NCBI GenBank assembly: GCA_043820105.1
Contig: JBDREC010000008.1
Location: 1 to 18,223, forward strand
Direction of reading: 5' to 3'
From: JBDREC01 sp043820105 [NCBI: Pseudomonadota bacterium]
Lineage (GTDB): Bacteria > Bdellovibrionota_F > JAHFAK01
Length of the DNA: 18,223 nucleotides
Shown: one piece after another, positions 1 through 6,953 of the stretch
Layout of the letters: each line of letters begins with the position of its first letter
How positions within the stretch are numbered: the first letter of the stretch is position 1
Program-made: the position numbers and the translations under genes
Notes under the pieces: generated by a model
Told to the model about the DNA's origin: nothing
The model's database searches: none
What the model saw: the letters and a program-made list of their open reading frames with translations, nothing else

Positions 1-13
1 CCTGAAAATTTAA

Positions 14-256
14 AAAAGCGTTAATTTTAGGTGCACCTTTCCTATTGTTTTTTGTTTAAATACTATCTGGAGCCTGTTTAAAGCTCTAAGGGTATCGGAT
101 TATTGCATCTTTCCCAAAGAGCATTTATTTGCAATAGGCAAAAATTTGCATGATGATAAGCTCCATAGCCATTCCTTTTTTACTTTTTCTGAAATGACTG
201 ACGATATTAAATACAAGGCTAAAGAAATTTATAGATTCAATATATCTGAGAAATAG
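14..256 (+). pseudogene. Possible remnant of an unknown coding sequence
   Basis: One forward frame is open for 80 codons and closes with TAG at 254-256. It begins right after an in-frame TAA at 11-13. There is no ATG before codon 61 and no ribosome binding site. The second half reads like protein (charged and aromatic residues, ending ...IYRFNISEK), and an 80-codon open frame is unexpected in DNA this AT-rich. It could be the tail of a gene broken by a frameshift near the window edge, or chance. I do not recognise the family. Confidence 0.25.
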
Positions 257-358
257 TAACAATCCACCACGACTGCTTATCTTATCATTTGTAATTTCTA
301 TTTCATTGATTATTTTTTTTGATGACTTTTGAAAAGAATTTTTGCTTTTTCATATAAC

Positions 359-443
359 ACCTATTGAGTGAAGGGTTTGTATTTTTTATAATACCTTTAT
401 AACCATTATTTATGGTTACTTCAACTCAATAGGTACTTTTTTT
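359..443 (+). terminator. Nested inverted repeat with T-run, terminator or small-RNA-like
   Basis: The outer arms acctattgagtgaag (359-373) and cttcaactcaataggt (419-434) pair over 15 bp with one bulged base. An inner stem taaccat/atggtta (400-406 with 412-418) sits directly against the right arm. Seven Ts follow at 437-443. Read on the plus strand this is a structured RNA ending in a U-run. No gene lies close upstream on that strand, so it could terminate an unseen transcript or be the 3' end of a small RNA. Confidence 0.45.
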
Positions 444-484
444 ATGTTTTAAATCGCATCAATCTGATTTAAATAAACCCTATC

Positions 485-572
485 AAAGAGTCCTATGATA
501 TTGTGGGTAACTGTCATAAAAATAGAGGCTGTGGACAATTGACAGTTATCCATAATTCCATCAGGACTCTTT
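485..572. repeat. 32-bp imperfect inverted repeat around a 23-bp centre
   Basis: The left arm (485-516) and right arm (540-572) are near-perfect reverse complements. The outer AAAGAGTCCT and inner TAACTGTCA blocks match exactly, and about 12 middle bases differ slightly. The centre, 517-539, is AT-rich and contains tgtggacaa. There is no long T-run after it. It may be a miniature mobile element, a large hairpin or a protein-binding region. Confidence 0.6.
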
Positions 573-580
573 TATCCATG
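502..580. promoter_or_regulatory. Cluster of DnaA-box-like 9-mers
   Basis: Compared with the DnaA box TTATCCACA, four 9-mers fall within 79 bp: TTACCCACA on the minus strand (502-510, one mismatch), TTGTCCACA on the minus strand (530-538, one mismatch), TTATCCATA on the plus strand (546-554, one mismatch) and TTATCCATG on the plus strand (572-580, two mismatches). Very AT-rich DNA follows. No dnaA or other origin-linked gene is in the window, and three boxes lie within the 485-572 inverted repeat, so the pattern may follow from that symmetry. Confidence 0.3.
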
Positions 581-789
581 TGTCACAGAATTTTAGTGAT
601 TATCTTATTTTTTATTGAATATTTGAGTATGCACCCATTGGGTTATTTGTGAAAATATTAATCTTTTGCTTAATATCCCGACCTTATCTTGGTTTGCTCT
701 GTTTTCTATTCTTCTCTTTTATTAAGAATCGCCTTGTTTAGGTTATAGTATAAATTTAATGATGGGATATAAGGTTAGGGAGTAAAGAA

Positions 790-1653
790 CTATTCTTTAT
801 CAATATCTCGATGTTTTGCTGTAACATTTAATTTTTTTTGGGAAAAAATATCTTTAAGCATTTCTACAATATAAACTGATCTATGCTTTCCACCAGTACA
901 ACCAATACCAACATTCAAATATACTTTTCCTTCTTTTTGATAATTTGGAAATAAATAATCAAAATATATCTGGGTTTTTTCAATGAATTCAGTAAGCTCT
1001 TTTTTGTTAGAGAAGTAATCAATTATTTTTTGATCTCGTCCTGTAAACATTTTTAGTTCAGGTATAAAAAAAGGATTTGGCAAGAAACGGGTATCAATGA
1101 TTAAATCAAAAAGTGAAAAGTTACCATATTTATATCCAAAAGAAGTTAGTATAATATTCAAAGATTTAGATTGCTCATTTTGTGCATTAAAAGTTTTATA
1201 TATATATTGTTGTAGAGTGTGAACATTTAAATCACTTGTATCAATTTTAAAATCTGCTATTTCTTCTAATTTATCAATTAATCGTCTTTCTAATTTCATA
1301 GCACTTTCAGTGCCTGAGCCTGAATCAAGCGGATGAGCTCTGCGAGATTCTCGAAAACGTCTTAGAATGAGTTCATCAGATGCATCAAGAAAAACGATTT
1401 TAATTGAATGTTTATTTTTTAATTTTATAAGCTTTTCAAAATTTTCTTCAAAAAAATCACGACTTCTGACATCTATGGCAATTCCAATATTTTTGTATTT
1501 TTTAGAAATTCCATCCATTAAATAAAGAAATTTGTTGAATAAAGGGATAGGTAGATTATCAATACAAAAATACCCCATATCTTCAAGACATTTAACAAAG
1601 GATGTTTTGCCAGCCCCTGATACGCCAGTTATTAATAGGATATTCTGCAGCAT
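790..1653 (-). CDS. rapZ: RapZ/YvcJ-family P-loop nucleotide-binding protein
   Basis: The 287-residue product matches the usual RapZ length (about 285-290). A Walker A motif, GVSGAGKT, spans residues 10-17. The conserved central IDVRSR lies near residue 60. The C-terminal signature GCTGGKHRSV is at 251-260, with DTRFLPNPFF before it. In E. coli, RapZ is an RNA-binding adaptor that controls GlmZ/GlmY small RNAs and so glucosamine-6-phosphate synthase; in Bacillus, YvcJ is an NTPase. Which role applies here is unknown. The gene begins 6 bases after the hpf stop on the same strand, with its AAGGA inside the hpf 3' end, so the two are probably translationally coupled. No PTS gene follows. Confidence 0.95.
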   Translation of the reverse strand: MLQNILLITGVSGAGKTSFVKCLEDMGYFCIDNLPIPLFNKFLYLMDGISKKYKNIGIAIDVRSRDFFEENFEKLIKLKNKHSIKIVFLDASDELILRRFRESRRAHPLDSGSGTESAMKLERRLIDKLEEIADFKIDTSDLNVHTLQQYIYKTFNAQNEQSKSLNIILTSFGYKYGNFSLFDLIIDTRFLPNPFFIPELKMFTGRDQKIIDYFSNKKELTEFIEKTQIYFDYLFPNYQKEGKVYLNVGIGCTGGKHRSVYIVEMLKDIFSQKKLNVTAKHRDIDKE

Positions 1654-1659
1654 TTGAAA

Positions 1660-1992
1660 TTATTCCTTAAAGCCCATGTCAGTCACATCGGAGATACTTT
1701 TATGCTTATGATTTTTCATTTTATCTTTATATTTTTTAAGCTTTCGTTCAATTTTATCAACTACTGCATCAATTGAAGCGTACATATCATTTGTTGATTC
1801 AGTAACTTTAATAGTAGTTCCTTTTGTAGTTATTGTCACATCTGCGATATGATTAAATTTTTCCACTGAAAGAACTATATTGGCAGAGATGGCTTTGTCT
1901 AAATACTTTTGAACTTTTTCAATTTTATCAGTAGCATATTGTCTTAATGCCTCGGTTGTTTCCATGTGCCTGAAAGTTACATTTATGTTCAT
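1660..1992 (-). CDS. hpf: Ribosome hibernation promoting factor, short form
   Basis: This 110-residue protein of the S30AE/HPF family starts with the typical MNINVTFRHMETTEALRQY and contains the YASIDAVVDKIERKLKKYK segment of the second helix. HPF binds the decoding centre of the 30S subunit in starved cells and promotes 70S/100S dimer formation. At 110 residues it has only the N-terminal domain plus a short basic tail, so it is the short form lacking the dimerisation domain of long HPFs. A strong ribosome binding site (AAGGAGAGA) precedes the ATG. It lies 210 bp after rpoN on the same strand, with a heptad repeat in the gap, and is immediately followed by rapZ. Confidence 0.95.
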   Translation of the reverse strand: MNINVTFRHMETTEALRQYATDKIEKVQKYLDKAISANIVLSVEKFNHIADVTITTKGTTIKVTESTNDMYASIDAVVDKIERKLKKYKDKMKNHKHKSISDVTDMGFKE

Positions 1993-2008
1993 ATTCTCTC
2001 CTTTTTTT

Positions 2009-2036
2009 AAGTGGTAAGTCGTAAGTGGTAAGAAGT
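2009..2036 (-). repeat. Heptad-phased repeat upstream of hpf
   Basis: Read on the plus strand, four consecutive 7-mers follow one another in phase: AAGTGGT, AAGTCGT, AAGTGGT, AAGAAGT, then a partial AAGG. The array lies just upstream of the hpf ribosome binding site, so it would be in the hpf leader if transcription starts further upstream. The same unit recurs at 3772-3806 and, inverted, at 4007-4034. Confidence 0.75.
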
Positions 2037-2139
2037 AAGGTTTTTGTTTCCACTTTTTAACCTACCTTAAGTTAAAAATAAAAAAAATTACTCTATAATG
2101 TCTCCTTTTTTTTATGAATAATACATAGAATAAGCTTTT

Positions 2140-2158
2140 GGCCTGTAATTTCAAGGCC
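2140..2158 (-). other. Short GC-rich hairpin between rpoN and hpf
   Basis: GGCCT (2140-2144) and AGGCC (2154-2158) form a 5-bp stem with a 9-base loop, the most GC-rich spot in an otherwise AT-rich gap. On the rpoN transcript strand it lies about 45 bases after the stop codon but no T-run follows, so it is at best a weak terminator or an RNA-processing/stability hairpin. Confidence 0.25.
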
Positions 2159-2202
2159 GGGATGGTTTTCAAATAATGTTTTAAGGTTTAAGTTTTTTAT
2201 CA

Positions 2203-3624
2203 TTAAAATAATTGTTTTCTTTTAGAGGATGGTAAAATTCCCAACATCTCTCGGTATTTTGCAACTGTCCTTCTTGCTATGTTTATATTAGATTTTTTCA
2301 AAATTTCAACAATATCCTGATCACTATAAGGCTTAGCCTGGTTTTCCTGGCTAACAACAGTTTTTATTTTATCCTTAACAGACTCTGAAGCAATATTTGC
2401 TCCTTCAACTCTTTTAATACCACTGTTAAAGAAAAATTTCAATTCAAATATTCCCTGAGGAGTATGTACATATTTTGAGGTAGTAACTCTAGATACCGTT
2501 GATTCATGCATATCAATATCTTCTGCTACATCTCTTAAAACCATGGGCTTTAAGGCTGAAATACCCTTGTTTAAGAAGTCGCCTTGGAATTTAATGATAC
2601 TTTCAGCAACTTTATAAATTGTTCGATGCCTTTGATGTATGCTTCGAATAAGCCAAACAGCAGATTTGAGCTTTTCATAAATGTATTCTTTTGCTTTTGC
2701 TGATGATCCTTCTCTTTGTAAGACATTTTTGTAAAATGCGCTTATTCTAAGCTTAGGCATTCCATCTTCATTTAGAGCAATTGTAAATTTTTCACCTACT
2801 TTAAAAATAAAGATATCAGGAGTAATATATTGTGCTGAAGCATCATAAAAAGGTCTTCCAGGTTTAGGTTCAAGCTTTGAAATTTGCTTAACTGCATCAA
2901 TTACATCATCTTCCGTTATACCCATGGCTTTTTGAATTGCCTTGTAATTTTTTATTTCCATGTGATGGAGATGTTCTTTAATCATTTGTTGAATTATATG
3001 TGGATTTTCTAAGCTTCTTGTTTGAAGAATAAGGCATTCTTGCAGATCTCTTGCTGCAACACCTAAAGGATCAAAATCCTGGATTTTTCTTAAAACTCTT
3101 TCAACTTCTCCTATTTCAGCCTTACATTGAGAAGCGATATCCTCGAGATCGCTTTCTAAGTATCCGTCATCATTGAGGTTGCCTATGATCATGTTTCCGA
3201 TCTCATCTTCCTTTACATCAATAGAAGAAAGTTTTAATTGCCATTCAAGGTGGTCTTTTAATGAATGTTTTTTAGACATGGTATTTTCAAAAGAAGGAAT
3301 TTCATCATCAGTAGATAAAACAGTTCCAGAAGAAGGGGCTGAATAGCTTTGCAGATAGTTTTCCCAGTCAAAATCTTGCTGTCCTTCACCTTCACCTTTA
3401 ACTTCCTCTTTTGTTTCACTTTCTTTTTCAGGATCTTTTTCTTTTTCTTCTTCCTCTGTTAGACCTGAATCTTCTTCTAAAATAGGGTTTTCTAAAAGTT
3501 CTGTTTTTAGCAAGGCTGATAGCTCAAGTCTATTCAATTGTAATAATTTTATTGCTTGCTGCAATTGAGGGGTCATAACTAGTTGCTGGCTCAATTTCAG
3601 GGTTTGACGTAAGTCTAATGCCAT
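2203..3624 (-). CDS. rpoN: RNA polymerase sigma-54 factor
   Basis: The 473-residue sigma-54 is complete. Region I at the N terminus (QLVMTPQLQQAIKLLQL, about residues 14-30) is the glutamine/leucine-rich activator-responsive segment. Region II is strongly acidic (EEEEKEKDPEKE and following, about residues 56-80). The core-binding domain follows. A helix-turn-helix (ESTVSRVTTSKYVHTPQG) recognises the -12 element. The RpoN box ARRTVAKYRE (450-459) recognises -24. It directs polymerase to -24/-12 promoters that require an AAA+ enhancer-binding activator. The ATG has a GGAG ribosome binding site 7 bases upstream. hpf and rapZ follow on the same strand, but ptsN and hprK are absent. A candidate -24/-12 element lies about 115 bp upstream, suggesting autoregulation (inference). 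Confidence 0.97.
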   Translation of the reverse strand: MALDLRQTLKLSQQLVMTPQLQQAIKLLQLNRLELSALLKTELLENPILEEDSGLTEEEEKEKDPEKESETKEEVKGEGEGQQDFDWENYLQSYSAPSSGTVLSTDDEIPSFENTMSKKHSLKDHLEWQLKLSSIDVKEDEIGNMIIGNLNDDGYLESDLEDIASQCKAEIGEVERVLRKIQDFDPLGVAARDLQECLILQTRSLENPHIIQQMIKEHLHHMEIKNYKAIQKAMGITEDDVIDAVKQISKLEPKPGRPFYDASAQYITPDIFIFKVGEKFTIALNEDGMPKLRISAFYKNVLQREGSSAKAKEYIYEKLKSAVWLIRSIHQRHRTIYKVAESIIKFQGDFLNKGISALKPMVLRDVAEDIDMHESTVSRVTTSKYVHTPQGIFELKFFFNSGIKRVEGANIASESVKDKIKTVVSQENQAKPYSDQDIVEILKKSNINIARRTVAKYREMLGILPSSKRKQLF

Positions 3625-3737
3625 AAGAAATCTCCAAAATGTGTTAATTTATTTAACATTTAATGTTGAATAATCAGAGTAAGCGCGAACATTAATACAA
3701 TATTAACACTAATTTTTTGAAATGTAAAGAGACTTGT

Positions 3738-3753
3738 TGCAAATTTTATGCCG
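3738..3753 (-). promoter_or_regulatory. Candidate sigma-54 (-24/-12) promoter for rpoN
   Basis: On the minus strand the sequence CGGCATAAAATTTGCA matches the sigma-54 consensus TGGCACG-N4-TTGCA, with GG and GC separated by exactly 10 bases, a fully conserved TTGCA half and three mismatches in the -24 half. Transcription would start near 3727, giving an rpoN leader of about 100 bases. Sigma-54 autoregulation is known in some proteobacteria; here it is inferred from the motif only. Confidence 0.45.
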
Positions 3754-3771
3754 ATTGTTGGCATGGCTTAT

Positions 3772-3806
3772 AAGTGGTAAGCGGTAAGTGATAAGTGGTA
3801 AGTTTA
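3772..3806 (+). repeat. Five AAGTGGT-type heptads
   Basis: Five in-phase 7-mers: AAGTGGT, AAGCGGT, AAGTGAT, AAGTGGT, AAGTTTA. It is the same family as the copy upstream of hpf and lies in opposite orientation to the copy at 4007-4034. It is non-coding. Confidence 0.75.
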
Positions 3807-3970
3807 GAGGAGATTATTTTTTTTGATATTTTTGGAATAAGGATTTATTAAACATTCTGTATTTGCTTGCTTTATAAGTTATCATTTGATACTCATTTGT
3901 GCGAATAAATTGAATTTTATTAATAATTTTATAGTGGATCCTAGAAAAAACAGGAAAAGCTGGGTTTTTA

Positions 3971-4034
3971 ATTCAAAATCCAAAATTTAGAATTTAAAAT
4001 TTACATACAGCTTACCACTTACCACTTATAACTT
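3971..4034 (+). repeat. Two abutting heptad arrays upstream of ppdK
   Basis: Positions 3971-4005 are five 7-mers of one family: ATTCAAA, ATCCAAA, ATTTAGA, ATTTAAA, ATTTACA. After one base, 4007-4034 are four 7-mers of the other family, inverted: ACAGCTT, ACCACTT, ACCACTT, ATAACTT. The last ends 18 bases before the ppdK start, so the array sits in the presumed ppdK leader. Seven-base phasing in two unrelated repeat sequences side by side resembles the short tandem heptamer repeats known in cyanobacterial genomes. Confidence 0.75.
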
Positions 4035-4052
4035 TTAACAAGGGGTAAAAAT

Positions 4053-6761
4053 ATGACAGATAAATATGTATATCGATTTGGTGGTGATTCTACCGATGGA
4101 AATGCTGAAATGAAGAACTTATTGGGTGGAAAAGGGGCAAACCTTGCTGAAATGTCAAATATTGGAATACCAGTTCCAGCTGGTTTTACGATTACTACAG
4201 ACGTTTGTACCTACTATTACAAAAATGATTTAAACTATCCTTCAGAACTTAATAATGAAGTTTTGGATGGCATCGCGCATATTGAAAATGTAATGGGTGG
4301 CAAGTTTGGTGATAATGAAAATCCATTATTAGTATCTGTGCGCTCAGGGGCTCGTGCTTCTATGCCTGGTATGATGGATACTATATTGAACCTTGGTCTT
4401 AATGATGCAACTGTAGAAGGTCTTGCCAAAAAAACAAATAATGAACGATTTGCATATGATTGTTACAGAAGATTTGTGCAAATGTATGGAGATGTTGTTT
4501 TAGGCCTTAAACCAGAATCTAAAGATGATATTGATCCATTTGAAGAAATTTTAGAAAAGAAAAAAGAAGAAAAAGGAATCGAATTTGACCATGAATTAAC
4601 TGGCGAAGATCTTAAAGCATTAGTTACTGAATTCAAAAAAGTAATTTTAGAGAAAACTGCAAATGAATTCCCAGAGGATCCTAAAGAACAACTTTGGGGA
4701 GCAGTTGGAGCAGTTTTTGGTTCATGGCAAAATGATAGGGCAGATACTTATAGAAGACTAAATAATATTCCAGCAGAATGGGGAACAGCTGTTAATGTTC
4801 AGGCAATGGTATTTGGCAACATGGGTGAAGATTGTGGAACAGGCGTTGCTTTTACAAGAGACCCTGCAAGTGGTGAAAATGTTTTCTATGGCGAATATTT
4901 AATTAATGCACAAGGCGAAGATGTTGTTGCAGGAACAAGAACTCCTCTGCCTATTAGTAAATTACAAGAAGACAAACCTGAAATTTATGCTCAACTTGAA
5001 GGTTTTTATAAGAAACTAGAACATCATTATAAAGACATGCAGGATCTTGAGTTTACAATCCAGAATGACAAACTATGGATGCTTCAAACAAGAGTTGGAA
5101 AAAGAACAGGTTTTGCTTCATTTAGAATTGCCGTTGATATGGTTTCCGAAGGGCTTATTACAAAAGAAGAAGCTTTATTGAGAGTTGAACCTGATCAATT
5201 AAATCAACTTTTAAGACCAATTTTTGATATGGATCAAAAAAAAGAAGCTGTTTCTGCGGGTAGACTTCTTGCTAAAGGTTTGAATGCAGGACCTGGAGCA
5301 GCTTGTGGAAAAGTTGTTTTTAATGCACATGATGCAGTTGAGGGCAAGAAAAATGGCGATAACGTAATTCTAACAAGGATTGAAACAAGTCCAGAAGACA
5401 TAAAAGGCATGGATGCTTCTTTAGGTATTCTAACTGCTCGTGGTGGAATGACTTCTCACGCTGCCCTGGTTGCCAGGCAAATGGGAAAAGTTTGTGTAGC
5501 TGGTTGCGGTGAGCTGCAGATAGATTACAAAGAAAGAACTATGACTGTTCGTGATAAAGTTATTAAGGAAGGTGATTTTATTTCTATTGATGGAACAACA
5601 GGTGAAGTTATTCAAGGTCAGATTGAAACAAGACCTTCAGAAGTTTTGCAAGTTCTTTTAAAGAAAACACTTGATCCCTCTGAATCCAAGACTTTCCAGG
5701 CCTATGATTGTTTCATGAAATGGGCTGATGAATATAGAAAGTTAAATATTCGTACAAATGCTGACCAACCAGATCAATCTGAAACAGCTATTGCTTTTGG
5801 GGCAGAAGGTATTGGTCTTTGCAGAACAGAGCACATGTTTTTTGGCGGAGATAGAATTAACTCCGTTAGAGAAATGATTCTTTCAGACACTGAAAAAGGA
5901 AGACGTGGGGCACTTGAAAAACTATTGCCAATGCAACAAGAAGACTTTGAGGGAATTTTTAGAGCAATGGAACACAGGCCTGTTACAATTAGAACACTAG
6001 ATCCACCTTTACATGAATTCCTACCTCACACAGAAAAAGAAATCGAGGAATTATCAATTGAAATGGATGTTTCAATTGATAAATTAAAAGCAAAAATTGA
6101 GTCCTTACATGAAATGAATCCAATGCTAGGTCATAGAGGATGTAGACTTGGTATTTCTTTCCCTGAAATTACAGAAATGCAAGCAAGAGCAATCCTGCAA
6201 GCTGCTTGTGTTGTTAAAAAAGAAGGCGTTGAAGTAAAACCTGAAATCATGATTCCACTTATTTCACATGTTAATGAACTAAAAGACCAGGAACAGATCG
6301 TTCGAAGAGTTGCCAAAGAAGTATTTGAAAAATTTGAACTTGAAGTTGATTATTTAGTTGGTACTATGATCGAAATTCCTAGGGCTGCTATCACTGCTGA
6401 TAAAGTAGCAGAAGTTGCTGAATTCTTCTCATTTGGAACCAATGATTTAACTCAAATGGCTTTTGGTCTTTCAAGAGATGATGCTGGAACTTTCCTGCCT
6501 TCATACGTTGAAAAAGACATTTTACCTGCTGATCCATTCCAGACAGTTGATCAAGAGGGTGTTGGCGAGCTTATGAAGATAGCCATTGCAAAAGGAAGAC
6601 AAGCAAGAAAGGGTTTGAAAATTGGTATTTGCGGTGAACACGGTGGTGATCCTGCATCAGTTGAATTCTGTCATAGAATAGGCCAGGATTATGTTTCTTG
6701 TTCACCATATAGAGTTCCAATTGCACGACTTGCTGCTGCCCAAGCTGTTTTAAGGAAATAA
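4053..6761 (+). CDS. ppdK: Pyruvate, phosphate dikinase
   Basis: This 902-residue, three-domain enzyme interconverts pyruvate + ATP + phosphate and PEP + AMP + diphosphate in the cytoplasm. The N-terminal ATP-grasp domain carries [21 protein letters not shown] (from about residue 25) and [16 protein letters not shown]. The swivelling phosphohistidine domain has GGMTSHAA, with catalytic His469 and the conserved Thr467 that is the regulatory site in plant enzymes. The C-terminal PEP/pyruvate barrel carries [22 protein letters not shown] and [10 protein letters not shown], with the catalytic Cys at 860. Length is slightly above the usual 870-880. The ATG follows AGGGG at 7 bases spacing. It appears monocistronic, facing a convergent gene. 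Depending on flux it serves glycolysis (diphosphate-dependent) or PEP synthesis. Confidence 0.97.
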   Translation: MTDKYVYRFGGDSTDGNAEMKNLLGGKGANLAEMSNIGIPVPAGFTITTDVCTYYYKNDLNYPSELNNEVLDGIAHIENVMGGKFGDNENPLLVSVRSGARASMPGMMDTILNLGLNDATVEGLAKKTNNERFAYDCYRRFVQMYGDVVLGLKPESKDDIDPFEEILEKKKEEKGIEFDHELTGEDLKALVTEFKKVILEKTANEFPEDPKEQLWGAVGAVFGSWQNDRADTYRRLNNIPAEWGTAVNVQAMVFGNMGEDCGTGVAFTRDPASGENVFYGEYLINAQGEDVVAGTRTPLPISKLQEDKPEIYAQLEGFYKKLEHHYKDMQDLEFTIQNDKLWMLQTRVGKRTGFASFRIAVDMVSEGLITKEEALLRVEPDQLNQLLRPIFDMDQKKEAVSAGRLLAKGLNAGPGAACGKVVFNAHDAVEGKKNGDNVILTRIETSPEDIKGMDASLGILTARGGMTSHAALVARQMGKVCVAGCGELQIDYKERTMTVRDKVIKEGDFISIDGTTGEVIQGQIETRPSEVLQVLLKKTLDPSESKTFQAYDCFMKWADEYRKLNIRTNADQPDQSETAIAFGAEGIGLCRTEHMFFGGDRINSVREMILSDTEKGRRGALEKLLPMQQEDFEGIFRAMEHRPVTIRTLDPPLHEFLPHTEKEIEELSIEMDVSIDKLKAKIESLHEMNPMLGHRGCRLGISFPEITEMQARAILQAACVVKKEGVEVKPEIMIPLISHVNELKDQEQIVRRVAKEVFEKFELEVDYLVGTMIEIPRAAITADKVAEVAEFFSFGTNDLTQMAFGLSRDDAGTFLPSYVEKDILPADPFQTVDQEGVGELMKIAIAKGRQARKGLKIGICGEHGGDPASVEFCHRIGQDYVSCSPYRVPIARLAAAQAVLRK

Positions 6762-6776
6762 CACTTTCCACTCTTG

Positions 6777-6805
6777 CCCGATTTCCTTTTCTATTAAAAT
6801 CAGGG
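6777..6805 (+). terminator. Weak hairpin after ppdK
   Basis: CCC-GATTT (6777-6784) pairs with AAATCaGGG (6797-6805), with one bulged base, 16 bases after the ppdK stop. No T-run follows, so terminator function is uncertain. Confidence 0.25.
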
Positions 6806-6942
6806 AATGTACGGAATTGAATGAGAGGATCGGTTTTGATTTAGCTTACGATTGTGAAACGTCGCCCTCACCATTTCGATACCGAAAACGACTCCTTACC
6901 ATAACCATCAATCGATACGGACCTCATTACCAAAACCGTATT
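6803..6942. repeat. Degenerate repeat block with inverted-repeat ends
   Basis: Between ppdK and the convergent gene the composition changes to a more GC-rich, CGAT-punctuated sequence. Three degenerate units begin CGAT at 6849, 6877 and 6913 and share A-rich, then CTC(A/C)TTACC-like blocks (28- and 36-base spacing). Cggttttg (6831-6838) and caaaaccg (6931-6938) are exact inverted copies, and the flanking gaatgtacggaattgaatga (from 6805) resembles the reverse complement of 6921-6942. It looks like a miniature element or structured RNA rather than a gene. A short open frame across it lacks support. Confidence 0.45.
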
Positions 6943-6953
6943 CAAAATAATAT

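Larger units (their letters stand above)
1..789. other. Gene-poor leading intergenic region
   Basis: No intact gene is seen on either strand across this 789-base stretch. It contains a possible C-terminal gene remnant (14-256), a nested inverted repeat followed by a T-run (359-443), a long imperfect inverted repeat (485-572) and a cluster of DnaA-box-like 9-mers (502-580). From about 581 to 789 the DNA is very AT-rich and holds only short palindromes such as accca-t-tgggt near 633-643. It lies downstream of rapZ. Confidence 0.7.
3625..4052. other. Divergent rpoN-ppdK intergenic region
   Basis: This 428-bp region separates two divergent genes and holds no ORF of note. It contains a candidate sigma-54 promoter facing rpoN (3738-3753), a small palindrome AACAT-tta-ATGTT (3655-3667) in the presumed rpoN leader, and two blocks of heptad-phased repeats (3772-3806 and 3971-4034). 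The AAGTGGT-type arrays in the two blocks face each other. I could not identify a convincing sigma-70 promoter for ppdK. Confidence 0.7.
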
